Source: Linnemannia schmuckeri (taxonomy: Eukaryota; Mortierellomycota; Mortierellomycetes; Mortierellales; Mortierellaceae). Taken from it: DNA of 64,000 nt. Under the pieces are notes generated by a model. That model was given only the letters and a program-made list of their open reading frames with translations, was not told the DNA's origin and did not search any database. The position numbers and the translations under genes were made by a program. Shown here piece after piece: positions 35,001-45,644 of this stretch. The first letter of the stretch is position 1, and the number at the start of each line of letters is the position of its first letter. The DNA is taken from the NCBI GenBank assembly GCA_029449235.1, contig JANATG010000001.1, positions 3,658,001 through 3,722,000 on the forward strand, given 5' to 3'.

Positions 35001-35701
35001 AGGACGACGCTTGTGGTTGCGCATCGGTTGAGTACAATTGTGCACGCGGATTTGATTCTCTGTATCAAGGATGGGGTTATTGTTGAGCAAGGAACTCACG
35101 ACCAGCTTGTCGAACAAGCCATCGCCAACGGCGGAGAAGGTAAGATCTTTTTTTTTTGCTTCATGCTAACAACTTTTTTATTCATCCTGTTTTGAGACAA
35201 GGCTAACTAGCAATTTACCCTTGCCACTACAAAATAGGCGTGTATTACGAGATGTGGAAACAGCAGATCCGTGAAGAGTCAGGCGAGGGCTCAACAGTCG
35301 AAGGCACTATCTCGGATGAGTCAGACTCGAACAATAACAAGATCAACAAGGGCAAGGGCCGCAAGGACAAGGGCCAAGACACCGGAAAGATCATCGATCA
35401 CGCAGTTCCAGCACCCAAGCACGTCGACATCGCTACTACAACTACCGCAGCTGGTGTCCAGGAAGCCCTCCTCTCCCCCGCTGTTGAGCCTTCAGTTGTT
35501 GACCCTACAGAGTTGACACAGGTCGTCGTCGAGCCCACAAGCACTACCGCCCTCGCCACACCTGCAGCTGTGAGCGCCATCATTGATGAGGCTGCGAGCA
35601 CTGCCGGCGTGTCTGGAGAAGACTCTGTTCCTACTTCGCAACTGTCTTCTGGTCGCTCTACATCCAAGCCCAAGAAGAAGAAGAACAAGAAGAAGAACTA
35701 A
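32059..35701 (+). CDS. HMT1: HMT1/ABCB6-type half ABC transporter
   Basis: Six exons (32059-32162, 32310-32725, 32825-33373, 33485-34206, 34305-35139, 35238-35701) encode 1029 residues. An N-terminal TMD0 of about five helices (residues 1-250) precedes the six-helix ABC membrane domain (about 370-640). This layout defines the HMT1/ABCB6 branch rather than mitochondrial Atm1. The nucleotide-binding domain has Walker A GPTGSGKST, signature LSGGEKQRVAIART, Walker B IVLLDEATSALD and the H-loop AHRLST. In fission yeast HMT1 moves phytochelatin or glutathione-metal conjugates into the vacuole. A roughly 140-residue C-tail is low-complexity and ends in a Lys-rich KPKKKKNKKKN, which is unusual for the family. 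Intron 3 (33374-33484) is 111 nt and stop-free in frame. Intron 1 holds a 28-T run. Confidence 0.93.
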
Positions 35702-36247
35702 AAAAAAAGGACCATGCACCCTCGATGTCCCAAATCTTTCAATCACTTACTTTTTTTGCATACCATTTGTCAACACAACAATAAAAAACTCAGGGAAAAA
35801 AAAAATCGCAATATCATTTTCGAACCTCAGAGTAATGCTGTGGCAAAATACACAGCGTCCGCTCCTTGAATCCTATCGCAAAAAGGTACAAAAAAGTGCA
35901 ACTGTTGCTGGTGGTTAGAAAGGGTCGTTTTTGATATTATTGTTACAGATAAGGTGATAGAGGAAGAAGAGAGGAGATAGATGCTCACTCAGATAGTGAT
36001 ATTTAGGCCATATCAATGCTTGTCTTCCTGTCAGTCAGAATCCCTCAGCCCCCTTTGCAAGGAGCCAAGAAACTCCTTCTTGATCGAGAACAAGGATGAA
36101 AGGTAATCATCATTGTGACATCGTGTCCGCATTTAATGGAATTGTAAAAAGTAAACGCAGAAGAGAAAAGAAAAGAAAGTAATTGAGATCTTACCAAGCT
36201 ACCATGCAAGGTACAAGTTGTGATGGGGACGAACAGAGAAGTTTTCT
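35702..36247. other. Convergent 3' spacer, ABC transporter / Gemin8
   Basis: No gene is seen. The two genes converge here, so both 3' UTRs are expected. An AATAAAAAA stretch near 35780 may serve the ABC gene. Confidence 0.5.
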
Positions 36248-37324
36248 TCAGCAGCGCATAGGCATGCCAGGCCAGTAGACGATTTGACTTGGCTGCTGCT
36301 GAAATCTTGCTCCTTTCCCAGAATCGCGTGATCGCCGCTGATGGTTTTGACTTCCTGTTGTCGCTGTGCTCTTTGCGGGTGCCGCTGCTGTGGTTTCAGG
36401 CCCGAGACTGTCTATAAACGTCTGGTTCATCATTGCCTCCAGCATCCTAATAGACCACATCGCGCCCGAGGGTGACGAGACATCCCTGTCTTTGTTGTCA
36501 TATTTCTCGAGATCATAGAGTTTCTGCCGGGCCCTGTCGCGCTGCCGACTCGGCTGTGTCAAGAATGCAATATCCGTCGCCGGGGGTTCAGTCTGCACCA
36601 CAAACTCATCCTCGTCCTTTTCCTCCTCCTCTCCATCCCCTCCACAATCCCCGTCCTCACTACTGTTGCCGCTGCCGCTATCATCCGAATCGTTGGTCCT
36701 GTTGTTGTTGGGAGCGTCTGAGAGATCTGCAGGCTCGTCAGAACCACTGTTGCCCTCATCCGGCGCGAACCCACGTCTAGCCAATCGACGGCGTTTGATC
36801 CTACGACGCGCCATCCGAGCGCGTTCTTCCGCTAGTGCAGCACGCTTTTCTTCACGAAACCGACGTGAAAATTCAAAGATCTCAATGGCTTCTTGTGTGA
36901 GACCAAACATATCTAGTTCAGGTCCTGGGACGTCATCCTCTGCAGTGGCAGTGGTGGTGGTTGCTTTGTCCTCATTGGCGGTATGTTGTGTTTGTTGGTG
37001 ATGCGCGAAGCCTTGATATTGGTGATCTTCGTCCCAAGGAGTAGGTTCGGAAGGGCAATTGGCGAAGGTATCAGTTTCAGTGGTAGGGACGAGGGATGGG
37101 TAATTGTATGGCCAAGGGTGATAGTGCGGGGGAGCGAGAGTGGGAGAGGGAGCTCCGCCTCCGAAGAACGCTTGGCGTTGTGGCCACGAGAAGTGGTTTG
37201 CGTGAAAGGCACGGAAGGAGAGAACTGGTGGGGTTGGGTGACTGTTGGTGTTTCTGTGATGCTGGGTCCAGTATTCTGCTGGTGGTAGTGGATGAGAAGG
37301 AGGCGGTCCTTGTCGGTATGCCAT
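36248..37324 (-). CDS. GEMIN8: Gemin8-like SMN complex subunit
   Basis: A single exon of 358 residues. Gemin8 bridges SMN to the Gemin6/7 pair during Sm-core assembly on spliceosomal snRNAs. Matches seen: an N-terminal AEYWTQHHRN with SFRAFHANHFSWPQRQAF, a central helix (LTQEAIEIFEFSRRFREEKR) followed by Arg-rich coiled coil, and a C-terminal end made of an amphipathic segment (MWSIRMLEAMMNQTF) and the terminal VYWPGMPMRC. This resembles the ...YWPxxP.. end of animal Gemin8. Low-complexity acidic sequence fills the middle. An upstream in-frame ATG at 37414 would add 30 residues; I prefer 37324 because the extra part is Ser/His-rich and lies in the promoter-sized gap. The family call rests on motif order and remembered similarity. 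Confidence 0.68.
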   Translation of the reverse strand: MAYRQGPPPSHPLPPAEYWTQHHRNTNSHPTPPVLSFRAFHANHFSWPQRQAFFGGGAPSPTLAPPHYHPWPYNYPSLVPTTETDTFANCPSEPTPWDEDHQYQGFAHHQQTQHTANEDKATTTTATAEDDVPGPELDMFGLTQEAIEIFEFSRRFREEKRAALAEERARMARRRIKRRRLARRGFAPDEGNSGSDEPADLSDAPNNNRTNDSDDSGSGNSSEDGDCGGDGEEEEKDEDEFVVQTEPPATDIAFLTQPSRQRDRARQKLYDLEKYDNKDRDVSSPSGAMWSIRMLEAMMNQTFIDSLGPETTAAAPAKSTATTGSQNHQRRSRDSGKGARFQQQPSQIVYWPGMPMRC

Positions 37325-37444
37325 TACTATTGTTTCTTGAGAGGATGATCGTTGGTGTGGAAGTGAAAGGTGCGAATCTTCTGATGCGCGCAAATGGCAA
37401 GATAAACAAATCAAATGAAGCAGTCACTGGAATGGCTGTAAGCG

Positions 37445-37492
<48 letters not shown>

Positions 37493-37567
37493 ATGTTCGC
37501 GGTGGAAGGCGTCCAGGGCGGTCCAGCCTCACACGACTTTCGACTTTTTTTTAGACGCTCTGAAGTC
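37325..37567. promoter_or_regulatory. Bidirectional promoter with a 45-A tract (Gemin8 / IMPACT)
   Basis: Only 243 nt separate the divergent start codons. The centre is an unbroken run of 45 A (37445-37489). Poly(dA:dT) tracts are known to exclude nucleosomes in fungal promoters. Confidence 0.6.
37445..37489. repeat. 45-A homopolymer
   Basis: The longest homopolymer in the window, centred in the bidirectional promoter of the Gemin8 and IMPACT genes. Confidence 0.85.
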
Positions 37568-39312
37568 ATGGACGATTTGTCACCATTGCAGGAGGAAGCA
37601 CTCGCCATCGTCTCCATCTACGGGCCAGCATCATTCTACGCCCTGCCCACCGGAAACAACAACTCGAACAAGAAGAATAAGCCAACAGCACCGGACACGC
37701 CAGTCTACTCACTAAAAGTCTCGCTTGAAGAACCCGACTTTGACTACAATCCCACCACCGCCTCTCTTACCGAAGATCTTTCCCGTACAACCATCACGAG
37801 CGAAGGAGGAGGGAACCACAAGAAATCCAACATCAAGGAACTCGAATTCCGAATCTACTTCCCCGCAGGATATCCCGAAACCAACACCACAGCGCCCGTC
37901 CATGAGATTGTGAGTATCTACTACGGGACCTTGCGTCTGACGGACGCCATGCTCAAGGAGATTGACCAGGGGCTCGAGGACTGTTTTGTTCCCGGGGAGG
38001 TGGTTGTCTTTTCGTGGATTGAGTGGCTGAGGACTTATCTTGAGGACCTCGAAACCCGCGATATCCAGGATCATGGCGAAGGTCTCAATGAAGGAGAAGA
38101 AGTGTTTGGCGATGAAGAGGAAGATGAAGAGGACGAGGAAGATATTGAAGACGATCCATCATCGCATGCTTCAGAAGGACAACGAGGTGCATCCGACTAT
38201 TACTTGGCTGACGATGCTGCTGCCTCCTCTGTTGGTCACAACCACCATCACCATTATACCTCCAACAACCACAACAATGCTGATCCAACTAGCCCCAAAC
38301 TCAGCGGTCAACCGGGCATCTTCCAGATCCGTTCGGGAGCACCGATTGTTGACCGGAAAAGTGTCTTTGTCGCCCACCTGGCCGCGATCCGACAACCGGG
38401 TGAAGTCCCCTATATGATCCAGCAACTAAAGCAGGAGAATAAGAAGGTCATCAAGGCTACCCATAATATCATGGCCTTTCGTGTTGAGAACGAGAATGGG
38501 ACCATTGCTCAAGGTAAAAGAATAATTTGGCTCGTGAAAAGGTCGGATGAGTTGTTAATGCGAAAAACACGGGTTTGTGGGGCAGTAGTTGTTATTATCA
38601 CTGTTATTAATGCGTTTTCTGGCATCTATTTTCATCTTTTTGCTTCTGTTAGATAATGATGATGATGGAGAGACGGCAGCTGGAAGTCGACTCTTGCACC
38701 TCATGTCCATCCTAGACGTCAAGAATGTGGTCGTCGTCGTTTCAAGGTACAGTGGGGAAAAAAAAAAAAAAAACAGACTTGTTTATGGTTCATTTTTCTT
38801 GGATGTAAAAAAAAGGGAGCTCTGGGGAGGCTAGGCATTCATTCCTTGCAAAAAAACGGACGAGGGGAACGCAAAAGGTGACAAAAGAAAAATATCAATG
38901 AAGGATCAATGGAACACAAAGAAGCATCAACGACAAACAAACATCGAACGCACAACAAACAAAAACGCGCTCCAAAAATAAAAATAAAAACACTTATCGC
39001 CTCATCCTCTCCTCCCTTTCACGTTGATATGCACTTCTATCTTCTTCCCCATTTACTTCTTCCTGCACATCTCACACAATATGTCTTGCTCTCTCTGTCT
39101 CGCTTTCTCCTTCCTTTTTTTTCATCGAGAATAGATGGTACGGCGGTATCCCGTTGAGCGCAGATAGATTCAAGCATATCAACAATGCTGCACGTCTGTT
39201 GTTGGACGAATGTGGGTACATCCCTTCCTCTGGTGGCGGCACTACAGAAGATGCAGCAGCATCAGGCAAGAAGAAGTCTACCAAATCCAACAAGAAGGCT
39301 GATAAACGATAG
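37568..39312 (+). CDS. YIH1: IMPACT/YIH1 family protein (RWD + UPF0029)
   Basis: Three exons (37568-38513, 38653-38746, 39135-39312) encode 405 residues. An N-terminal RWD domain (about 1-165; LQEEALAIVSIYGP, FRIYFPAGYPE) is followed by an acidic linker (EDEEDEEDIEDD), a His/Asn-rich stretch and the UPF0029/IMPACT domain (about 245-380). Key motifs are RKSVFVAHLA, DDGETAAGSRLLHLM split over exons, and VSRWYGGIPLSADRFKHINNAAR. IMPACT/Yih1 binds Gcn1 through its RWD domain and restrains Gcn2, damping eIF2-alpha phosphorylation under amino-acid starvation. An upstream in-frame ATG at 37493, next to the A tract, would add 25 residues; the chosen start begins MDDLSPLQEEAL, a normal RWD start. The tail is Lys-rich. 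Confidence 0.93.
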
Positions 39313-39318
39313 CCTTGT

Positions 39319-39349
<31 letters not shown>

Positions 39350-39858
39350 CATTCCGCACTCTCTCGACGTTCTAATTATCCCCCTTCCTCACGCATATGC
39401 ATATGTGCACACAAACATGCATACAACACAATCCAGCGCACTCCTCCTCTTTCTCCTTCTGCCCACGTTTTTTCTGCACCGCGAAGGTCCTCCTCAACCA
39501 ATAAAAAGGACGTCATCCTTGGTATTTGACGCGGAAAAATACATGAAGAAAACAACAACAACGTAGAAAAGAGATGGGGATCGGACAGCCACACAGGCAA
39601 AGAAACGAGCGAACGAACAGGACGGAGAAGAAAAATAAAGAAAAAACCGACAGCGAATAAGAAGCACCGCACAACACGACATTTTGTTATGGGACAGGTT
39701 TTTTTTTTGTTTGTTACTCGAATTGAGTTGTAGTAGTTGTTCAAGCCGCGCTTGGAGTTTTTATTTTGAAAGTAAAAATGCAGAAGAGTTGTACAAAGGG
39801 AAAAAAAAAAATGCAAAACGAACAAGAGAAGCAACAAGTGACAGTGCGCTACTTTTTT
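39313..39858. other. Convergent 3' spacer, IMPACT / GATA factor
   Basis: No gene is seen. A (CT)n microsatellite (39321-39342) follows the IMPACT stop codon. Confidence 0.5.
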
Positions 39859-41679
39859 TTAGAACTGTGTTTGAGGGAAGTTCATGTGGATGGGATACTG
39901 CAAGTGGATGGGCTGAGGAGCAACGACGGCGGCGGTTGACGCAGAGGTGGAGGATGACACTGCGCACGAGACGGAGGGCTGCTGGTGCATTGGGCCTTGA
40001 GGCAAGCCGTGAATAAAGCCCTGCTGCTGATGGTGGTGCTGCTGTTGCTGTTGGATCTGAACGTGGTGGAGGTGGGGGTGAACCTGCACGCGTCTCTGGG
40101 CAGAATGCGCCTGCGCATGACCCTGAGACGAGGCGTTGACATTGGCTGCAGCAGCGGCGGCGGCAGCGGCAGCAGTGGCAGCAGCCTTACCGCCCTCGTA
40201 GCGAGACCGACGGCGGATGACGTTGCGCTTGAGAGAGATGGGACGGTGGATGTGATGCAGCTTGTAGTAGAGGCCGCAGGCGTTGCACAGGATCTCGCCC
40301 GCGTCGTCCTTGCGCCAGAGAGGGGTCAAGGTCGTCTTGCAGTTGCTGCACATGGGTTGAGGGAGAGGAGTCATTGAAGCCCAACCGGGGACGTTCGCGC
40401 CACCACCGTTACCTGAGGCATCACCATCCTCGCCACCACCTTGCTCGCGCTGCTGTTGAGCAAGGAGGGCAGCCATCATCATCGAGGGGCGAGGACCGTA
40501 CTTGGACTTGTGGCCGGTACCCTGGGCAGAGCCCAAAGACTGCTGGAGGTGCTTGGGGCGGTGCATGGCATGCAGCTTGTGGTAGAGGCCGCAGGCATTG
40601 CAGAGGGGCTCGTTGTTGGCCGACCGGCGCCAGAGGGGAGTCACGGTCGCGCCACAGTTGTGACAGCGGACGTTCTGTCCAGCGGCGGCCTTGATCGCAG
40701 CCTTGGAGGGCTTGCGGGGGGCTTTGGTCACCTTGCCGGCGGACACGGATTTGGAACCGGTTGTCTGGGGCTTGAGCGAGGCAGAGGCCGATGCATCAGC
40801 AACAACAGCCAAGGGTGTGATGGGAGACAAGGGTGCGCTTGACGGGGAAGTAGGCATGGGCATGGGCGCAATCGCGGTGGGAGTGTTAGGGGTGTTCATG
40901 ATGGGGAGCTCGGGGAAGGAGAGCGACAAGGGAGTGGTGGGCGACAATGGCGACATCTGGCGCGATGGCGACTGAGAGGGGGAAGACATGGGCTTGAGAC
41001 AAACAGGCGAAGGAGTGCCAGAAGGTGTCTCAGGAGGGGAGATCATGCCCTCGGCCATGGTCTTGTTCATCTGGTACTGATGTTGCTGCTGTTGTTGCTG
41101 CAACTGCTGCTGGTGAAACTGCTGCTGCTGCTGCTGTTGCTGGGCCATCATCATAGCCATTTGTGCTGGTGGGGGGACAACAATACCGGGCGCCATGGGG
41201 CTGAAGGACCGGTTGGCCAAAGCCTGAGTAGCTGCAGTCAAGTAAGAGGCAGGCGAGGGACCCCAAGGGGCGAAAATATCTGAATCTTGTTGCCCCAATT
41301 GATACTCTTGGAACTGATTGAACATCATCTGGGGAGGGAACTGTTGTTGTTGGCGCATCCAAGGGTTGTTGCTTGTCGAGGTAGTGGTGCAGTTGATGTC
41401 GGAATCGAGGGATAAGGCCGGAGTGGGGAGGGATGCTGTTGTTGGAGGGGTGATCTTCTGTTGTTGAGCGGTAAGGGGAGTTTCAAAGCCGAGGGCGTCG
41501 GGCATGAGGATATCTTGTGGAGAGGTTGTGCTGTAGAGGGAATATGAGGATGCAGAGGATGCGGATGTAGAGGTGGAGGTAGAAGAGGCAGTGGAGGCAG
41601 GGGAGGAGATGTCAAAGGGGAAGCAGTAGTCGTCTGAGAGAAAGGGCATCTCGAGGATGGAAGCGTAGAAGTCAGCCAT
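39859..41679 (-). CDS. Two-finger GATA-type transcription factor
   Basis: A single exon of 606 residues. Two fungal C-x2-C-x17-C-x2-C GATA fingers are seen: C339/C342/C360/C363 (CHNCGATVTPLWRR...LCNACGLYHK) and C444/C447/C465/C468 (CSNCKTTLTPLWRK...LCNACGLYYK), the second followed by a basic tail (RNVIRRRSRYE). Two-finger fungal GATA factors include the iron-repressors SREA/URBS1/Fep1, but those carry a Cys-rich block between fingers and here the roughly 80-residue spacer has none, so iron sensing is not supported. The N-terminal half is Ser/Thr-rich with polyQ (about residues 180-210), and an Ala-rich and Gln/His-rich C-tail follows the second finger. The start MADFYASILEMPFL was chosen over an open, hydrophobic 88-codon extension that looks like leader sequence. 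Confidence 0.93.
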   Translation of the reverse strand: MADFYASILEMPFLSDDYCFPFDISSPASTASSTSTSTSASSASSYSLYSTTSPQDILMPDALGFETPLTAQQQKITPPTTASLPTPALSLDSDINCTTTSTSNNPWMRQQQQFPPQMMFNQFQEYQLGQQDSDIFAPWGPSPASYLTAATQALANRSFSPMAPGIVVPPPAQMAMMMAQQQQQQQQFHQQQLQQQQQQHQYQMNKTMAEGMISPPETPSGTPSPVCLKPMSSPSQSPSRQMSPLSPTTPLSLSFPELPIMNTPNTPTAIAPMPMPTSPSSAPLSPITPLAVVADASASASLKPQTTGSKSVSAGKVTKAPRKPSKAAIKAAAGQNVRCHNCGATVTPLWRRSANNEPLCNACGLYHKLHAMHRPKHLQQSLGSAQGTGHKSKYGPRPSMMMAALLAQQQREQGGGEDGDASGNGGGANVPGWASMTPLPQPMCSNCKTTLTPLWRKDDAGEILCNACGLYYKLHHIHRPISLKRNVIRRRSRYEGGKAAATAAAAAAAAAANVNASSQGHAQAHSAQRRVQVHPHLHHVQIQQQQQHHHQQQGFIHGLPQGPMHQQPSVSCAVSSSTSASTAAVVAPQPIHLQYPIHMNFPQTQF

Positions 41680-41914
41680 TGTGGTTGTAGAAGTAGTTGG
41701 GTGTTGCAAAAGGGGGAGGAAAATGTACAATTGGAAGATTGAAAAATATAGAGATAATGCAAGAGAACAAAGAGCAAAGGAGTATGAGGGAAGCGAAAGT
41801 TGGAAGTAGTAATAAGTAAAGTGGGAGAGAGAGTGAAAGGTGAGAGAAGTACAAGACAAGAAGAAAAGAAAAGAAAGAAAATAGGAACCGGGGAATCGAT
41901 CAAAAGGGAGCCGG

Positions 41915-41922
41915 TTTATAAA
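41915..41922 (-). promoter_or_regulatory. TATA-like element of the GATA factor gene
   Basis: TTTATAAA, palindromic, lies about 235 nt upstream of the chosen start on the minus strand, with a pyrimidine-rich leader between. Confidence 0.4.
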
Positions 41923-43927
41923 CGAAAAGGCGAACGTGGTCAAGAAAGGAGAAGGAAAAAGGAATGAAACGATTGAATTGAAGAGAATGAATACCTCTTA
42001 AATATTTCAATTCATAACTGAAAGGATCACTATTGAATTGTCGTTAGCCATGAACAAGGCTCGGATGGGTGCCCGTTGTGTCTGCACTGTTCTCTTTCTC
42101 TTTCATCTTGTCTCCTCTTCTCCATCGTCCACTCAACACCTTTCCATTCCTACCCTCTCTTATTCTCGTTTGTTTTATCAGCAAACACAGAGTTGACAAA
42201 CAATGAATTCAATCGCTCCCTCTTTCTGTCTCTTGTGCTCTCTCTCCTTCTCCTCCTCCTCACCAAGTCTTGGGCTTGTTTTTTTGTTTTTTGCTCTCTT
42301 ATTTTTCTCTCTTTTCCTCTCTCTCTGTGGACCATCAATAAAAGTTATCTCTTGGCTCTGCGTGTATGGAGGATGATGGAGAGAGATGAGGGTGTATTTG
42401 TTTGTGTTTGTGTTTGTTTATTTTCTTTAGTTTTTTTAGTAAGATTGGTCAGTTGCCTGGAGGGTCCATTGATAAAAAAGTTATCTCTCTCTTCCTCTGC
42501 CCAACGTGCATGTTTGTTTACTCTTGGTCTCCTTTTTCACTCTTTTCCCAATTGCCCTCTTTCCCCCCAACACAAGCGAAAAAACACACACAAACAGCGA
42601 CAACACCTCAATAGCTCCAGGCAAAAAGAAACAACCTTGCTTCCTTGTTTTTTTACTTGCCTATTTTTCACTCCAAAAAAAAAGGCAAGTACCGGCAAGA
42701 TAGAAGGTGTGTCAAGCAAGATAATATTTTGTCCGTCCTGTCCGAGTTAGGGAAACCAGGGTTTGTAGTTGTTCCTCCAATTCACACGGAGCCAGTCTCA
42801 TTCCCTCCTTCTCATGCCCCCAAAATTGGGTTGTCATGAGAGCGAGAGGTGTGTGAGTAGTGAGTAGGGTATAAGAGGGTCGCGTCTTGGCGCAACGCCT
42901 TAAGCATGGTTCCAGGTTTCGTGAGGTTGAGCTGGAGTTGAGTTGGATTGGGCAGTAAAGTTGTAACTACGAAACCAGCACTGTCAGTCTGTCGTATGAG
43001 TGTCGGTTTGAATTATTCCAATTCTTTATTCTTTAATTTTTTGTTAACCCCCCGCGGGCCCACGCCACTGGACAGGATTTGGATCTTGGAGAGCAGTCAA
43101 TAGAGTTTGAAGCCATGGGATGGGCCAGCAAAAGGGGTTGCGTTGTCGTCAGTGGAAGAGTGAGGATAGGATGGGATGGGATGGAGAAACACAGACATAT
43201 ACAGAGAGAGACACACTTTTTAATTTAATCGGGTCAAAAACAGCACAACTGAATACTGATGGAGGAGAATATGCTCGATCTCACACACAACCCACGCACC
43301 CACACACCCTCGTTCTAGGCGCACTCATTCATACCATTCGCCTCATTCATATTATTCCCTTTTTCATGACTAACGCATTCCCTAAAAGGGCTCACATAGA
43401 CCACTTCACAAGTCCCATAGACAGCTTAACTATAGAACAAACCACTCACCTTCCTAGAAAACTATAAACCTACTCGCATTCTTGTAGTGCACAGCTAGAC
43501 GGACGACCGACGAGGACACTTTATTCAGAGGTTATCGACGAGACACTCTTCTTCTTCAATAGGGCAGGATGAGAAAAGTAGGCACTCCCGCCCTTACGGC
43601 GATCGAAAATAAGGCTTCCTCACACCAACGATTGCTCCTTTCAATTACTTGCTTAATTTGCGTAAGCGGTGCTATATGAATTTGGACCAAGTTCCGGGTT
43701 CAGTAAACAAAAAAAGAGGGTCAGAGAGGGAACAAGAGAACAAGAGGGTCGCCAAAACCCAGAACTGACTCTTAATCCCCGACCATTGCTGAGAATCATT
43801 TTTATTCTTTTTCTCTTGGTCCCTTCTTCCCATGTTCCAAGTTCATCCGGGCTAAAGTATCACAGAACCGCCAACAATCTTAACCGAACCAACCAACTCC
43901 AATTACGAAAGCGTTTCTTGAAAATAC

Positions 43928-43936
43928 AACAATAGC

Positions 43937-43994
<58 letters not shown>

Positions 43995-43995
43995 C
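43928..43995. repeat. (CAA)n microsatellite
   Basis: About 22 CAA units with one TAG-containing interruption near the start and ACC variants at the end. It is not inside any supported gene; on the minus strand it yields a chance poly-Cys frame. Confidence 0.85.
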
Positions 43996-45559
43996 CAACA
44001 CCAACAGCATTCCCGCCATTGTACCCATAAGAAGCAGGCAAGAAGAATCATATGAAAGGAAGATGTATTTTTCTTTTCAACACTGCTAGGGGTAAAATAA
44101 CTATTCGTTTGCTGTTTGCGGCCCTAGATATTGGTAGTGGAGAGAAAAAAAAACAATAGTTCTGGTCAACTTTGATCCGTCACCCTCATTCTCTTAGCTC
44201 TTGTGCTTTCTTTTTTTTTATTTGGTTTTCTTGACGCACGACTCGTCATATGGTTCTCATCTTTTTTTTTGCCAACAGCCCGGCTTTGTTCACTGCGAGG
44301 ATGATGATGCAAGATTTATTATTGCTCCACAAACATACTGACCAACCTGCCTATGCATTGCATGACCCAAATACAAGTATCTTTTCAAGTACTTAATTTG
44401 CGCTCAAGGCACCCCTCTTTTTCATTTTCTACAACAAACATGGTACATACAAAAATCCTCCGGTCGCTCCGTCTGCTTGGCAGTGATCAGTCAGCAGGAG
44501 TTGCCTTTTACCCGGTTCCCTATATATATATCTCCCTGTCTCTCGTGAAGACAATGACAAGAAAGTGATCGACGAGGGGAAAGAGAGAGGGGAAATATTC
44601 TTCGGGGTTGCAAAAGCCGACATTGACAACATAAGAGGTCTCCCTTACAGCAAGACCTGCGGCTGCAGAAAATGGAGCCCAGTATATATTTTTTCAATCA
44701 CTTATTTTTTATAGCTGAAAAATGGTCGGACCACAAGAGAGTTGTGGAGCTCTTCCAGATGCACGTGTGTTCCCGTCCAGTCGCGAGGACTACTATTATG
44801 TCTCGAATCCTGAGACAGCACCTCTTATTCACACATCCTTGGACACCGGGTTGACTTGAGCAATCGAACTGGAAGCTATGACAATGGCTCCTTTTTTACA
44901 GACAGTTTGAATGCTGCAGCGTCAAAAGAATAGGCGTTGACTATAGATGAGTCAGTAGATGTAAGAGTTGCGCCGTAGAGAGAGCGAGAGAGTGAGAATG
45001 GCGTTAGTTAGTCTATGCTTGAGTTTTCGTTTATTTGTGTAAAAAATAGAAACGAAAGGAGAGGCCCATCATTATTGGAGGGAACCCCTGTAACTCTCCA
45101 TTTTTTTTAACTGGAGGCATTTCTCTTTACTCCGATGCTTAATGGGTTGTCCTTGTGCAAAAAAGAAATTCCAAGTCACCTCCCAACCCCTGATTCTACA
45201 CATACTTATCCCGGCGCGCTTTCTTCTTTCTTCCCCTTTTTTATGTGAGTTCGGTAAATTGTGGATGACAGAAAGGAAGATGAGAGGAAGAAAGAAAGTC
45301 TGTCTCTTTTTTCTGGATTCGGTGAATATGAAAAAGAAAAACTTTCCCAAGAGACTTGCAGATGGGACACTCCGTATTAAATTTTTTTTTTCATTTCTGA
45401 TGGTTGCACACAGGGAGAGATATCTAATCTTTGGCCAATCCTATCGTCCCACCTGATATTTTGAAGTCACAAACCCACAACTACAAAAGATTTTTTCAAG
45501 AAAAAAAAATGTATGTATGTATGAACGGTAAAGTACGAAACCTATCCTGTTCTTTGCGA

Positions 45560-45644
45560 CACATATCCCTTCGTCTGTTTCGGAAGCTTTTTCGCTTCCA
45601 ATTTTTGCGGGTGGGATATGTGACTCGCGACAGACGAAGGGATA
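45560..45644. repeat. Overlapping, mutually exclusive inverted repeats
   Basis: The left arm 45560-45577 contains two overlapping complements. Bases 45560-45569 pair perfectly with 45613-45622 (10 nt), and 45564-45577 pair perfectly with 45631-45644 (14 nt). The shared TATCCC means that both stems cannot form at once. A 6-bp hairpin (45582-45587 with 45594-45599) lies between the arms. Confidence 0.65.

Noticed and set aside
37325..37414. 30-residue N-terminal extension of the Gemin8-like protein
   Set aside because: It reaches close to the 45-A tract and shows no conserved features; the downstream ATG gives a normal N-terminus, though the longer form is not excluded.
41680..41943. 88-residue N-terminal extension of the GATA factor
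   Set aside because: Phe/Leu/Ser-rich sequence from a pyrimidine-rich leader; a TATA-like element lies inside it.
43860..44051. Poly-Cys frame
   Set aside because: Produced by reading a (CAA)n microsatellite on the minus strand.
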